DNA of 64,000 bases from Paenibacillus artemisiicola (GCF_017652985.1 NZ_JAGGDJ010000020.1:1-64000); one strand, 5' to 3'. Positions 8,841-17,285 are shown, counted from the stretch's first letter. Translations and numbers: made by a program. Notes: generated by a model from the sequence alone, not told the origin.

Positions 8841-9651
8841 TTTCTCGCTTCCTTTCCCGTCTGCTTTCGGCCGGCGCGGTTTCCGGCAGCAGCAGCAGCT
8901 GCGGCACGCCGGTTTCCGGATGCGGCAGCACCACCGTCCGCGCGCCGAACACCCGCGCGATGAGCTCCGGCCGAACGACCTCGGAGGGCGGGCCGAACGC
9001 CTCGATTTTCCCTTCGCGAAGGACGAGCAGCTCGTCGCAATAATGCGCCGCAAGGTTGAGGTCGTGCAGCACGGCCACGACGGTCAGGCGCCGCTCGGCC
9101 TGCCACCGCTTGACCGCATCGAGCAGCTGCACCTGGTAGCCGATATCCAGATATGTCGTCGGCTCGTCGAGCAGCAGCAGCTCCGGCTCCTGCGCCATCA
9201 CCTTCGCCAACGCGACGCGCTGCCGTTCGCCGCCGCTCAACGCATCGATGGGCCGATCCTGCATATCGGCGAGCCCGAGCTCCCGCAGCGTGCGTTCCAC
9301 CGTGCGCTCGCCTTCTTCGCCTTCTTCGCCCAGCCAGTTCTGGTACGGAAACCGTCCCATCGCGACCGTTTCCCGCACCGTGAAGCCGACGGCGGGCAGC
9401 CCGCCCTGCTGCAGCACGGCGACGCGCTTCGCGAGGTCTTTGCGCTTGTAGGCCGAAACCGCTTTGCCCTCCAGCAGCACCTCGCCCGCTCCCGGCCGTT
9501 CCGTGCCGGCAAGCAGCCGCAGCAGCGTCGATTTGCCGACCCCGTTCGGTCCGATGATGCCGTACATCGCGCCTTGTTTCCATTCGAAATTAATGTCGTT
9601 AAGTATTTGCCGGCCGCCGAGCGATAGCGCGACTCCTTTGGCTTCGATCAT
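8833..9651 (-). CDS. btuD: Cobalamin/corrinoid ABC transporter ATPase (BtuD type)
   Basis: 272-residue ABC ATPase of the FecCD-associated family. Walker A GPNGVGKST, Q-loop, signature LSGGERQR, Walker B LLLLDEPTTYLD and the switch histidine in VLHDLNLA are all present. It energises the permease encoded immediately upstream; the two genes overlap by ATGA. Substrate assignment to corrinoid rests on the riboswitch and the operon partners. A C-terminal extension past the ATPase core resembles that of heme/B12 importers. Confidence 0.88.
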   Translation of the reverse strand: MIEAKGVALSLGGRQILNDINFEWKQGAMYGIIGPNGVGKSTLLRLLAGTERPGAGEVLLEGKAVSAYKRKDLAKRVAVLQQGGLPAVGFTVRETVAMGRFPYQNWLGEEGEEGERTVERTLRELGLADMQDRPIDALSGGERQRVALAKVMAQEPELLLLDEPTTYLDIGYQVQLLDAVKRWQAERRLTVVAVLHDLNLAAHYCDELLVLREGKIEAFGPPSEVVRPELIARVFGARTVVLPHPETGVPQLLLLPETAPAESRRERKRENG

Positions 9652-10688
9652 GCCGGGCCGCCCCCTTGCAGCACTTTGCGCCGATAGAGCAGGTAGGCGA
9701 AGAACGGCGCGCCGATGATCGCGGTTACGATGCCGAGGGAGATTTCCTTCGGGCTCAGCGCCGTCCGCGCGAGCGTGTCCGCCCACACGAGGTAGAAGCC
9801 GCCGCCCAGCGCGGAGAGCGGCACGATGATCCGGTAATCCGGGCCGACGAGCAGCCGGATCAGATGCGGCACGACGAGGCCGACGAACCCGACGACGCCG
9901 GCGACGGACACCGCGACCGCGGTGAGCAGCGTGGAGACGACCAAGACAATCAGCTTCGTGCGCTCGACGTTGACGCCCAAATGCGCCGCGTGCCGCTCGC
10001 CGAACGCGAAGAGGTTCAGATGCTGCGCATACCGGATCATGACCGGCAGCCCGACGAGCAGGAACGGCGCGATCAGCTTCGCGTGCGACCAGCTCCGCGC
10101 GCTCAGGCTGCCCAGGAGCCAGAACATCGCCTCGTTGACGACGTTTTGCGACAGCGTGACCAGGAACGACACGACCGCGCCCAGGAAAGCCTGGATGACG
10201 ACGCCGGACAATATCAGCGTCTCGACGTTCATAGCCCCCCGCGCGCGCGCCAGTCCGAACACGGCGAACAGCGTCGCCATGCCCGTGACGAACGCCACGA
10301 GCGGCACGGTCCAGAGCCCCAGCGCCGTCTGCAGCCCGAACACGATCATGCATGCCGCTCCGACCGAGCAGCCCGACGCGACGCCGAGCGTGAACGGATC
10401 GGCGAGCGGATTGCGCAGCACCCCTTGAAAGCCCGCCCCGGCCAGCGCCAGGCACGCGCCGACGAGCATCCCGAGCACGACGCGCGACAGCCGGAGCTGC
10501 GTGACGATGGCGATATCCGCCGCGTCCCACTTGCCTCCGGCGTCCGGCATGCCGGGCAGCTGGTGCACGAGGATGCCCCAGACGTCCCTTAGCGGGAGGC
10601 CGGCGGAGCCGATCGACAGGCTGACGACCATCGACGCAAGCAGGAGGAGCATCGCTGCTCCTCCGTATAGGAATAGTTTCGTTCGCAT
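9648..10688 (-). CDS. btuC: Cobalamin/corrinoid ABC transporter permease (BtuC type, FecCD family)
   Basis: 346-residue polytopic permease with about ten hydrophobic helices. Typical FecCD features are RLSRVVLGMLVGACLALAG, QGVLRNPLADPFTLGVASG, and the late GVVGFVGLVVPHLIR segment that contacts the ATPase. The ATG is 1 base past the stop of the binding-protein gene. The import complex is BtuF-BtuC-BtuD, as a homodimer of this subunit in the membrane. Confidence 0.9.
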   Translation of the reverse strand: MRTKLFLYGGAAMLLLLASMVVSLSIGSAGLPLRDVWGILVHQLPGMPDAGGKWDAADIAIVTQLRLSRVVLGMLVGACLALAGAGFQGVLRNPLADPFTLGVASGCSVGAACMIVFGLQTALGLWTVPLVAFVTGMATLFAVFGLARARGAMNVETLILSGVVIQAFLGAVVSFLVTLSQNVVNEAMFWLLGSLSARSWSHAKLIAPFLLVGLPVMIRYAQHLNLFAFGERHAAHLGVNVERTKLIVLVVSTLLTAVAVSVAGVVGFVGLVVPHLIRLLVGPDYRIIVPLSALGGGFYLVWADTLARTALSPKEISLGIVTAIIGAPFFAYLLYRRKVLQGGGPA

Positions 10689-10689
10689 G

Positions 10690-11754
10690 TTAGTGGAACA
10701 GGTCCGGATGCAGCTTCTTCGCCACGTCCAGCAGGCCGTCCGCAAGGCGCGGACCGACGCGCGTCAGCGGGTCCTGGTCGACTTCGAACAAGTTGTTGTT
10801 TGCGATGGCATGGATCGACTTCCAGCCCGGGCGCGATTCGATCGCCGCCAGAATCGGATTTTTCTCGCCTTCCTTCACGGTCATCGACGCATAGACGATG
10901 TCGTCCGGATTCGCCTTGACGACGGCTTCCGGATCGATCTCGTACCAGCCCGCCTCCGTCGCGACGTTCGTGCCGCCGGCCAGCGTGATGAGTTCGTCCA
11001 GAAACTCGCCCTTGCCGACCGTCCAGCCCGGGGAAAATTCAAGGTATACGTTCGGCTTCGGCGCGTCCTTCACCGCATCCGTCACCTGCTGGCGCACCTG
11101 CTCCATATGGCCGGTTACCGCCGCGGCTTCCGCCGGCTTGTCGAGGATGGCGCCGATCTGCTTGATTTTGCCGATGACCGCGTCGTACGTCTTCGGATCT
11201 GATGCGTACACGGGCAGCTTCAGGGAACGGAGCTTGTCGACGACGGCCTGGCTCATGCTGTACGAGGCCAGGACGAGATCGGGCTTCAGCGAGACGATCT
11301 TCTCGATGTCCGCGTTCATGTCGCCGATCTTCGGCTTATCCGCCGCTTCCTTCGGATAGTTCGAATAATTGTCGACGGCCGCGACGGCGTCCCCCGCCCC
11401 GAGCGCGTAGACGATCTCCGTCTCGCTCGGCACGAGCGTCACGATCCGCTGCGGCGCGGCGTCGAACGTCAAGTCGGTGCCCGTCGCGTCCTTGACCGTG
11501 AGCGGATAGACGGTCGCCTGCGCCGCCGCCCCTGCCTCGCCGCCGGCCGAACCTTGGTTCGCGGCCGTTTCGCCGGACGCGTTGGCGCCCCCGTTCGCGC
11601 CGTTCGCCGCATTGCTCGCAGCCGCTTGATTCGACGCGCTGCCATTGCCGTTTTCGGTTTTGTCCGTGCCGCAAGCCGCCGCCAGCAGCAGCATTGCCAT
11701 CCCAAGCAGCAGAAGCGCCGCCTTGCGAATCGTTGGTTTCCTCAAACTGTTCAT
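10690..11754 (-). CDS. btuF: Cobalamin/corrinoid substrate-binding lipoprotein (BtuF type)
   Basis: 354 residues. The N-terminus has a lipoprotein signal with lipobox LAAAC (Cys28), followed by an Asn/Ala/Gly-rich tether of about 50 residues and then a periplasmic-binding fold: RIVTLVPSETEIVYALG, VDNYSNYP, LKPDLVLAS. It captures the corrinoid outside the membrane. First gene of the operon, about 70 bases downstream of the riboswitch terminator, with GGGAGAGAG before the ATG. A siderophore ligand would be possible by family alone but is unlikely given the riboswitch and cob genes. Confidence 0.88.
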   Translation of the reverse strand: MNSLRKPTIRKAALLLLGMAMLLLAAACGTDKTENGNGSASNQAAASNAANGANGGANASGETAANQGSAGGEAGAAAQATVYPLTVKDATGTDLTFDAAPQRIVTLVPSETEIVYALGAGDAVAAVDNYSNYPKEAADKPKIGDMNADIEKIVSLKPDLVLASYSMSQAVVDKLRSLKLPVYASDPKTYDAVIGKIKQIGAILDKPAEAAAVTGHMEQVRQQVTDAVKDAPKPNVYLEFSPGWTVGKGEFLDELITLAGGTNVATEAGWYEIDPEAVVKANPDDIVYASMTVKEGEKNPILAAIESRPGWKSIHAIANNNLFEVDQDPLTRVGPRLADGLLDVAKKLHPDLFH

Positions 11755-11823
11755 GTTCTCTCTCTCCCGTTCCGATCATTCTGCGTACCGTCTTTCGTTT
11801 GCCAGCCGTTCGTTCAGGCGCAA

Positions 11824-11860
11824 CAAAAAAAGCGTCTCCGACTTCAGTGTCAGAAACGCT
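11824..11860 (-). terminator. Riboswitch-linked intrinsic terminator in the btuF leader
   Basis: The minus strand forms a 12-bp stem (arms 11831-11842 and 11849-11860, two G-U pairs) with a 6-base loop ACTGAA, followed by seven T. It lies between the cobalamin aptamer and btuF, so it is well placed to be the expression platform. I did not resolve a competing antiterminator. Confidence 0.8.
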
Positions 11861-11977
11861 CCTGTTCCATGAACGGCGGCGGCTGGCTTTCGCCTGCGCG
11901 GCGAACCTAAATCGCTGCGGCGCCAGCGCCGATTTCTAACACCTCCCTAAGTCCACGTAGGTAGCGTTAATCCGCTG

Positions 11978-12172
11978 CAGGCAGGTCTCCTGACTCGGAG
12001 CGTCGGGCGTGACCCGTCTTCCCGGACGCGCGTTCGCGTCCAGTGACATCTCGGTCAAGCCTTGCCGCGGCCGGGGTTCGGCCGAGGCGCTCCTTACAGT
12101 GGCGGGTCCGTGCCGGCTTCTCACCGGTCTTCCCTATTAAGCCGAACCTCGCTTGATTCGCGATCGTCCGGC
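11978..12172 (-). promoter_or_regulatory. Cobalamin riboswitch (B12 element)
   Basis: Canonical blocks appear in order on the minus strand: GGGAA (12130-12134), CCGGTGA (12121-12127), CCGCCACTGTAA around 12092-12105, and the B12 box AGTCAGGAGACCTGCC near 11980-11995. It binds adenosylcobalamin and should switch off the downstream ten-gene operon. The outer ends are approximate. Confidence 0.93.
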
Positions 12173-12206
12173 ACCATGCAGCTCGCCTATGCAATTGTTC
12201 TGAGCT

Positions 12207-12236
12207 ACTATACCACTCTCCGGGAAGCCTTGTCTA
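12207..12236 (-). promoter_or_regulatory. Sigma-A promoter of the cobalamin operon
   Basis: TAGACA (12231-12236) and TATAGT (12207-12212) with 18 bases between them, just upstream of the riboswitch. The predicted leader is about 445 bases. Confidence 0.6.
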
Positions 12237-12264
12237 CCCGAATCGTCGCCGGGCGGGGGTTCTT

Positions 12265-12293
12265 TTGAACGAGTCGTGGCGCATAACTATGAT
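12265..12293 (+). promoter_or_regulatory. Divergent sigma-A-like promoter
   Basis: TTGAAC (12265-12270), 17-base spacer, TATGAT (12288-12293) on the plus strand. It faces away from the cobalamin operon and sits about 45 bases upstream of a small ORF that has its own ribosome site. Confidence 0.45.
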
Positions 12294-12338
12294 CTCATCG
12301 AAATCCGAGTCCATCACCGTCCATTGGGAGGTTTTCCC

Positions 12339-12539
12339 ATGCCCAACCGGAAAGAACGGCGAACGGCCCGCGGGCTTGCCGCGTTGTACGCGGCCGCGGC
12401 CGTGGTTGCCGTCGCGAGCAGCCAGAACGGCCGCTGCGGCCCCCCGGCAAACGCGCCTACGACGACAGACGCCGATTCAGCCCGCGGCGCATCTGCCCGT
12501 TCAGACGCAGCGCATTGCCCACGACCGATACGGAGCTGA
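12339..12539 (+). CDS. Possible small membrane or exported peptide, unknown function
   Basis: A 66-codon frame with ATG 7 bases after GGGAGG and a plausible promoter upstream. The peptide starts MPNRKERRTARG, then has one hydrophobic segment (about residues 13-27), then a Thr/Ala/Ser-rich hydrophilic tail with three cysteines. By eye about 33 of the first 39 codons end in G or C, like real genes here. The last 83 bases overlap the end of copA on the other strand. I do not recognise the family, and chance in GC-rich DNA is not excluded. Confidence 0.35.
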   Translation: MPNRKERRTARGLAALYAAAAVVAVASSQNGRCGPPANAPTTTDADSARGASARSDAAHCPRPIRS

Positions 12540-14664
12540 GCGCCATCGCCGTGCCCGCCATCCAAGGTTCGATGCCTCCGACGGCCGCGAACGGGATGAC
12601 GATGGCGTTATATAAGAACGCAAACCCGATATTTTGCCGGATGTTGCGCACGGTCAACCGGCTGATCAGCAGCGCCTCGGAGATGCCCGTCAACCGGGAG
12701 CGCAGCAGCGTCATGTCCCCGGCGTCGAGCGCCGCCTCCGTGCCGCCGCCCATGGCGATGCCGACGTCCGCCGCCGCCAAGGCCGGCGCGTCGTTCCAGC
12801 CGTCGCCTGCCATGGCCACGACGGAGCCGTCGCCCTGCAGCTTGCGGATCAGCTCCGCCTTGTCTTCCGGGAGCAGCGAGGCGCGGACGTCGCGAATGCC
12901 CGTCATCGCCGCCGCTTTGCCCGCCGCCGCGGGGTGGTCCCCCGTCGCGAGCAGGACGCGGATGCCCTGCCGCTGCAGGTCGTCTACCGCTTCCCGGGAC
13001 GTGCGCTTCACGGCGTCGGCGAGCGCGAACGCGCCGGCGCACGCGTCGTCCACGAACGCGTAGACGATCGTTTCGCCGCCCGCCTCCCGCTCGGCGGCGA
13101 AGCCGTGCAGCGACCGGTGGATCGTCCAGGACCGGTCGGCGGCGAAGCCGGCGTTGCCGACGGCGACCGAACGGCCGTCCACGGTCGCTTCGATGCCCTT
13201 GCCGGGATAGGCCGCATACGCGGACGACGCCGGCACGACCAAGCCCGCGCGCCGGGCCGCCTCCCGGAGCGCGTCCGCGAACGGATGCCGCGACCGCTCC
13301 TCCGCGGCCGCCGCAAGGCGAAGCAGCGAGGACGGGGCGCCGTTCAGCGCGCTGATGCCCGTCATCGTCGGCTTGCCTTCCGTCAAGGTACCCGTCTTGT
13401 CGAGTACGATCGCGTCTACCTGCGCCAGCCGTTCCAGCGCGCCCGCTTCCTTCAGCACGATGCCTCTGCGCGCGAGCTTGCCCGTCGCCAGCACGAGCGA
13501 GATCGGCGCGGCGAGGCCGAGCGCGCACGGACAAGCCGCGAGCAGCACGGCGAGCGCATGGATCGAGGCGGTCTTCCAATTGCCCGGATCGAGCAGCAGC
13601 AGCCACAAGGCCAAGGTGCCGAGCGACAAGACCATCATGACGGGGACGAACACGGCCGCCAGCCGGTCCACCTTCCGTCCGATCGACGACTTCGTCGCCT
13701 GCGCCTGCCGCGTGATCGCCGCGATGCGGCTCAGCATCGTTTCCCGTCCCGTCGCCAGCACCTGCATCCGCAGCGTCTCCCCCCGGACGGTCGTCCCGGC
13801 GTACACGCGGTCGCCCGTTTCCCGCTTGATCAGCCCGCTCTCGCCCGTCAGGAACGACTCGTCCAGCGTCGTCTCCCCTTCGGCGACGAGCCCGTCCGCC
13901 GGCACGCGCTCGTTCGGCTCGACGAGCAGCCGATCCCCGGCGCGAATCCGGTCGAGCGGAATCCGTTCCGGCTTGCCGCCGCGGACGACGACGGCTTCTT
14001 TCGCTTGCAGGGACGCGTAACCGTCCCCGTCCTTCATCGCCCGTTCCGACGCGGCGGCCTCCAGCAGCTTCCCGCCGAGCACGGCGGTGATGACGACCGC
14101 CGAGGTCTCGAAGTACAGCGCGCCGCCCGTCATCATGGCGATGTAGCTGTAGACGTACGCGGCCGTCGTGCCGATCGCCACGAGCACGTCCATGTTCGCC
14201 GTCCGCTCCCGCAGCGCGTAGAAGGCGCCGAAATAGAACGGCATGCCGATAAAAAACTGCACGATCGACGCCAGCAGCAGCTGCAGAATCGGCTCTTCGA
14301 TGAACGACGGCACCGGAACGGCGCTTAGCGCGGGGTAATGGTGGGCCATCGTCCACAGCAGCGGCAGCGTCAGCGCGCAGCCGGCGAACACGCGCAGCTT
14401 GAGCGCGTCGATCTCCGATCCGTCGTCCTCCCGCCCGTGCGGATACGCCTGAAACCCGATCTGCCCGATCCTCTCGATAATGCCCGCGGGGGTCGCCGTT
14501 TCCGGGGCAAATGTAATGTAAGCGGACTTCGCCGCATAATGCACCGATACGCCGGATACGCCGGGCAGCCGGCCGACCGCGCGTTCGATCCGGGTCGCGC
14601 ACGCCGCGCAGCTCATGCCCTGTATGCGCAAATCCAGCACTTCGTCCTCGTGTGGAGGCTGCAT
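12457..14664 (-). CDS. copA: Cu(I)-exporting P1B-type ATPase
   Basis: 735 residues, plasma-membrane copper efflux pump. One N-terminal metal-binding domain has GMSCAAC, followed by the transmembrane region, TGES actuator loop, CPC in the metal-binding helix (LAACPCALGLAAP), DKTGTLT phosphorylation site, SRHPF and a hinge motif. The copper-type TM7 YN and TM8 MALSSVSVV residues point to Cu(I)/Ag(I). The hinge reads GDGWNDAPAL, with W where I or V is usual. ATG at 14664 follows AGGAGGG. No csoR, cueR or copZ is adjacent, so its regulation is not visible. Confidence 0.9.
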   Translation of the reverse strand: MQPPHEDEVLDLRIQGMSCAACATRIERAVGRLPGVSGVSVHYAAKSAYITFAPETATPAGIIERIGQIGFQAYPHGREDDGSEIDALKLRVFAGCALTLPLLWTMAHHYPALSAVPVPSFIEEPILQLLLASIVQFFIGMPFYFGAFYALRERTANMDVLVAIGTTAAYVYSYIAMMTGGALYFETSAVVITAVLGGKLLEAAASERAMKDGDGYASLQAKEAVVVRGGKPERIPLDRIRAGDRLLVEPNERVPADGLVAEGETTLDESFLTGESGLIKRETGDRVYAGTTVRGETLRMQVLATGRETMLSRIAAITRQAQATKSSIGRKVDRLAAVFVPVMMVLSLGTLALWLLLLDPGNWKTASIHALAVLLAACPCALGLAAPISLVLATGKLARRGIVLKEAGALERLAQVDAIVLDKTGTLTEGKPTMTGISALNGAPSSLLRLAAAAEERSRHPFADALREAARRAGLVVPASSAYAAYPGKGIEATVDGRSVAVGNAGFAADRSWTIHRSLHGFAAEREAGGETIVYAFVDDACAGAFALADAVKRTSREAVDDLQRQGIRVLLATGDHPAAAGKAAAMTGIRDVRASLLPEDKAELIRKLQGDGSVVAMAGDGWNDAPALAAADVGIAMGGGTEAALDAGDMTLLRSRLTGISEALLISRLTVRNIRQNIGFAFLYNAIVIPFAAVGGIEPWMAGTAMALSSVSVVGNALRLNGQMRRGLNRRLSS

Positions 14665-14774
14665 GGCCGCCCTCCTTCTCCTTCTCGATTGAACGTCGGC
14701 CGCATCACGGCCGCAAGACAACCCAAGCTGTCCTACTCTCCACTATATGGCGGCGGAGGATGCCGCATGATCAT

Positions 14775-14810
14775 AAAAAAAAGCACCTTCGCATCGAAAT
14801 GCGAAGGTGC
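14775..14810 (-). terminator. Intrinsic terminator after the rhodanese gene
   Basis: Eleven-base perfect arms (14783-14793 and 14800-14810) followed by eight T on the minus strand. Confidence 0.85.
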
Positions 14811-14829
14811 CGTTTTGCGGTTGCTGGCG

Positions 14830-15138
14830 TTACTCGCCCTTGACGACCTCGCCCGGCCAGCTGAGCATGCCGCCGAGCACGTTCACGACCTCGTAGCCCT
14901 GGGCCGCCAAGTAATCGCACGCCCGGCTGCTTCGGTTGCCGCTTCTGCACATCAGGTACAGCGGTTCCTCGAAGCCGTTCAGCTCGCCCAGCCGCTCCAC
15001 GAATACGGATAACGGCATGCTGACCGCTTCCTTGATATGGCCGTCCGCCCATTCGTCCGGTTCCCGGACGTCGATGAGGCTCAGCTTCTCGCCCGACCGC
15101 AGCCGGGTTTCCAATTCGCTTGCCGTAATTTCTTCCAT
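14830..15138 (-). CDS. Single-domain rhodanese-like sulfurtransferase
   Basis: 102-residue rhodanese domain: DVREPDEWADGHI, then the active-site loop CRSGNRS with the persulfide cysteine, and a C-terminal GGMLSW. Cytoplasmic, with no signal peptide. Such PspE/GlpE-like proteins move sulfane sulfur; the physiological acceptor cannot be told from the sequence. Monocistronic, with its own terminator and GAAGGAG before the ATG. The adjacent copper pump might suggest a thiol/metal role, but this is only positional. Confidence 0.88.
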   Translation of the reverse strand: MEEITASELETRLRSGEKLSLIDVREPDEWADGHIKEAVSMPLSVFVERLGELNGFEEPLYLMCRSGNRSSRACDYLAAQGYEVVNVLGGMLSWPGEVVKGE

Positions 15139-15228
15139 CGTCTATAGCGCTCCTTCAAGCTCGAGTTGCCGATCTTATATGCATTTTACCTTCTGCTTCC
15201 CGCCGGTGTCCAGTTGCCGCCTGCAATC

Positions 15229-15260
15229 AAAAGAAAAGCATCCGCGTTCGCCGCGGATGC
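15229..15260 (-). terminator. Intrinsic terminator after the YbjQ-family gene
   Basis: GCATCCGCG, a 5-base loop, CGCGGATGC, then TTTTCTTTT on the minus strand. Confidence 0.75.
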
Positions 15261-15282
15261 CGCCTTGCGCTTATGGTCCGGT

Positions 15283-15594
15283 TTAGACGCGGACCGCCGT
15301 GCCGCTCACCGCGACCATCAGCATGCCCTCGCGGACGACCTCGTAATCGATGTCGATGCCGACGATCGCGTTCGCGCCCAGCCGGGACGCGTTGCTCGAC
15401 ATTTCGTTGAACGCCACGTCGCGGGCTTCCTTCAGCTTCGTCTCGTACGCGCCGGAACGGCCGCCCACGATGTCGGTGATCGAGGCGAACAAGTCGCGCA
15501 CGATGTTCGCGCCCATGATCGCTTCCCCGGTCACGACGCCCAGGTATTGTTGAATCGGGTTGCCTTCAATCGTCGGCGTTGTCGAAAAAATCAT
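15283..15594 (-). CDS. YbjQ/UPF0145 family protein
   Basis: 103 residues with the family pattern: VVTGEAIMGANIVRD, ITDIVGGRSGAYE, GANAIVGIDIDYE. The fold is reported as a homo-oligomeric heavy-metal-binding-like domain; its function is unknown. ATG at 15594 is chosen because GGGAGGG lies just upstream; an in-frame earlier start lacks a site. Single gene between two terminated units. Confidence 0.8.
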   Translation of the reverse strand: MIFSTTPTIEGNPIQQYLGVVTGEAIMGANIVRDLFASITDIVGGRSGAYETKLKEARDVAFNEMSSNASRLGANAIVGIDIDYEVVREGMLMVAVSGTAVRV

Positions 15595-15737
15595 CGTAAT
15601 CCCTCCCAATCGGTATAAGTCTGATACGTCTCGGCCTGTCAAAACGTTTCAAATTCCGCGGCATGTTGCGGGTGATTTCCGCGGCCTGCCCGCTTGCGAT
15701 GGTAGAATGACCACATCCCGCCGGCATTATGCAATCG

Positions 15738-16748
15738 TCACGCGGACCTCGTCCGTCCATTCGGCCCGAGCTTCGCCGACGGCGGCCTCCGCTTGGCGGC
15801 GGTCATCCGGCACCCGAGCAGCACCAGCGCGGACCAGACGATCAGGTAGCCGTTCCACAACGACTGGAAATCCCCATGGAAGTTGGCGTACGGGCGGTTC
15901 AGCCGGAACGGCGTCCAGACGTATTCGCTGATCCGAAAGGCGACGATGGCCAGCAGCAGCAAGCCCACGGCGGCAAACCCGCCCGCAAGTCTGCGGTTCC
16001 TCGCCGCCCGGTAAAACAACGACGCGACGAACACGCCGAACATCGCGGAGGACAGCGGCGCCACGATCAGCGCGCTGACGAGGCGGTTATGGTCGCCGGT
16101 GACGACGATTTTCGCCGCGAACAACAGCAAGCCGACGGCGACGGCCGTCGTCCACAGCAGCGCTTTCGTGCCCGGCGCGGCCGATGCCGGAAGCCGCTCG
16201 AGCCCGGCGGCACCTCGCCAGCGCATGTACCGCCTCAGCAGAAGCAGTCCCGGAACGGCTACCCCGACAAGCGAGAACAGGTATTGCAGCAGCTTATAGA
16301 CGCCGTAGCCGCCGATCTCGGCGCGCAGCGGCGGAAACCAGCCCACGAACACGCCGCTGCCGTGCGTCCAGGCGTCCATGAAGATATGCGTCAAATACCC
16401 GATGTACAAGGAAACGAGGAAGACCAGCCATGTACGCGCGGAATTGAGCTTCCACGCATCCGAGCTCAGGCTTGCGGCAAACCGCTCCAAACCGCCGGCC
16501 GCCGGGAGAAAGCGCGGCAGCGCCGGCTTGACGACGGCGTGAAACGCCGCCGCGACCGCGATGCTGAGCGGCAGCCCCTGCACGACGAAGCCGCGGAACG
16601 AATGGCCGATCGTCTGATAGGATTGCAGCGCCATGAAGTACTCCATGTCGGGAATCATGCTCCCGAGCACGAGGCCGGTCAAGCTCAGCTTCGGCGCGAG
16701 ACGCCGCAAAGGCACGGCGAACAGGGGATGCGAGAACGTGAACGGCAT
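15738..16748 (-). CDS. DUF4184 family integral membrane protein
   Basis: 336 residues beginning MPFTFSHPLFAVPL, the DUF4184 hallmark. Conserved GSMIPDMEYF, an internal YLTHIFMDAWTHG His/Asp cluster and six or more hydrophobic helices are seen. The His/Asp residues resemble those of YdjM/LrgB-like membrane metal hydrolases, but no activity is established. It starts 3 bases after the signal peptidase stop, so the two genes are co-transcribed. Confidence 0.75.
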   Translation of the reverse strand: MPFTFSHPLFAVPLRRLAPKLSLTGLVLGSMIPDMEYFMALQSYQTIGHSFRGFVVQGLPLSIAVAAAFHAVVKPALPRFLPAAGGLERFAASLSSDAWKLNSARTWLVFLVSLYIGYLTHIFMDAWTHGSGVFVGWFPPLRAEIGGYGVYKLLQYLFSLVGVAVPGLLLLRRYMRWRGAAGLERLPASAAPGTKALLWTTAVAVGLLLFAAKIVVTGDHNRLVSALIVAPLSSAMFGVFVASLFYRAARNRRLAGGFAAVGLLLLAIVAFRISEYVWTPFRLNRPYANFHGDFQSLWNGYLIVWSALVLLGCRMTAAKRRPPSAKLGPNGRTRSA

Positions 16749-16751
16749 CCG

Positions 16752-17285
16752 TTACCCCAGCCCCCCGAACTTGTTCAGCGGCCACAAACGGAACACGGCC
16801 CTGCCTTCGATGCTCGACAGCGCGATCGGTCCCAGCATTCGGCTGTCCTGGCTGTTTTCCCGGTTGTCGCCCATGACGAAGAGATGCTTCGCGGGCACCG
16901 TATACGGCACCTTCATCCCGTTCGCGTAGCTAAGGCCTTTCACGTACGGTTCCACGAGCTGCTTGCCGTTCACCAGGACATGGCCGTCCTCGGTGAAGTC
17001 GATCGCATCCCCTGGAAGGCCGATCACGCGCTTGATAAGCCGCTTATCGCTTTCGGGCCCGTCAATGATGACGATATCCCCCCGATGCGGCGATTCGAAA
17101 TGATAGCTGAGTTTGTCCTCGATCAGCCGTTGCCCGTCCACGAGCGTTTTTTGCATCGATATGTTCTTGACCTCGGTTTGCGCGAAGGCGTAATTTTGAA
17201 TGAGCAGCGCCGCCGTAATCGCGATGCCTAGCGTCACGCACCAATCCCGCAGCTCGCGGATCCATGGCTTTTTCATCGCATTCAA
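16752..17285 (-). CDS. lepB: Type I signal peptidase
   Basis: 177 residues; removes signal peptides on the outer face of the membrane. It has one N-terminal anchor helix (about 16-34), the nucleophile Ser43 in NISMQKTL, the general-base Lys85 in RLIKRVIGLPGD, and the GDNRENSQDSR box. The usual serine block is SMxPTL; here the proline is lysine. ATG at 17285 fits AAAGGAG better than an in-frame ATG three codons later. Spore-formers usually have several such genes, so this need not be essential. Confidence 0.88.
   Translation of the reverse strand: MNAMKKPWIRELRDWCVTLGIAITAALLIQNYAFAQTEVKNISMQKTLVDGQRLIEDKLSYHFESPHRGDIVIIDGPESDKRLIKRVIGLPGDAIDFTEDGHVLVNGKQLVEPYVKGLSYANGMKVPYTVPAKHLFVMGDNRENSQDSRMLGPIALSSIEGRAVFRLWPLNKFGGLG

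Noticed and set aside
14665..14774. CsoR or CueR operator upstream of copA
   Set aside because: Only a weak GACA/TGTC-like dyad is visible; it does not match either operator.
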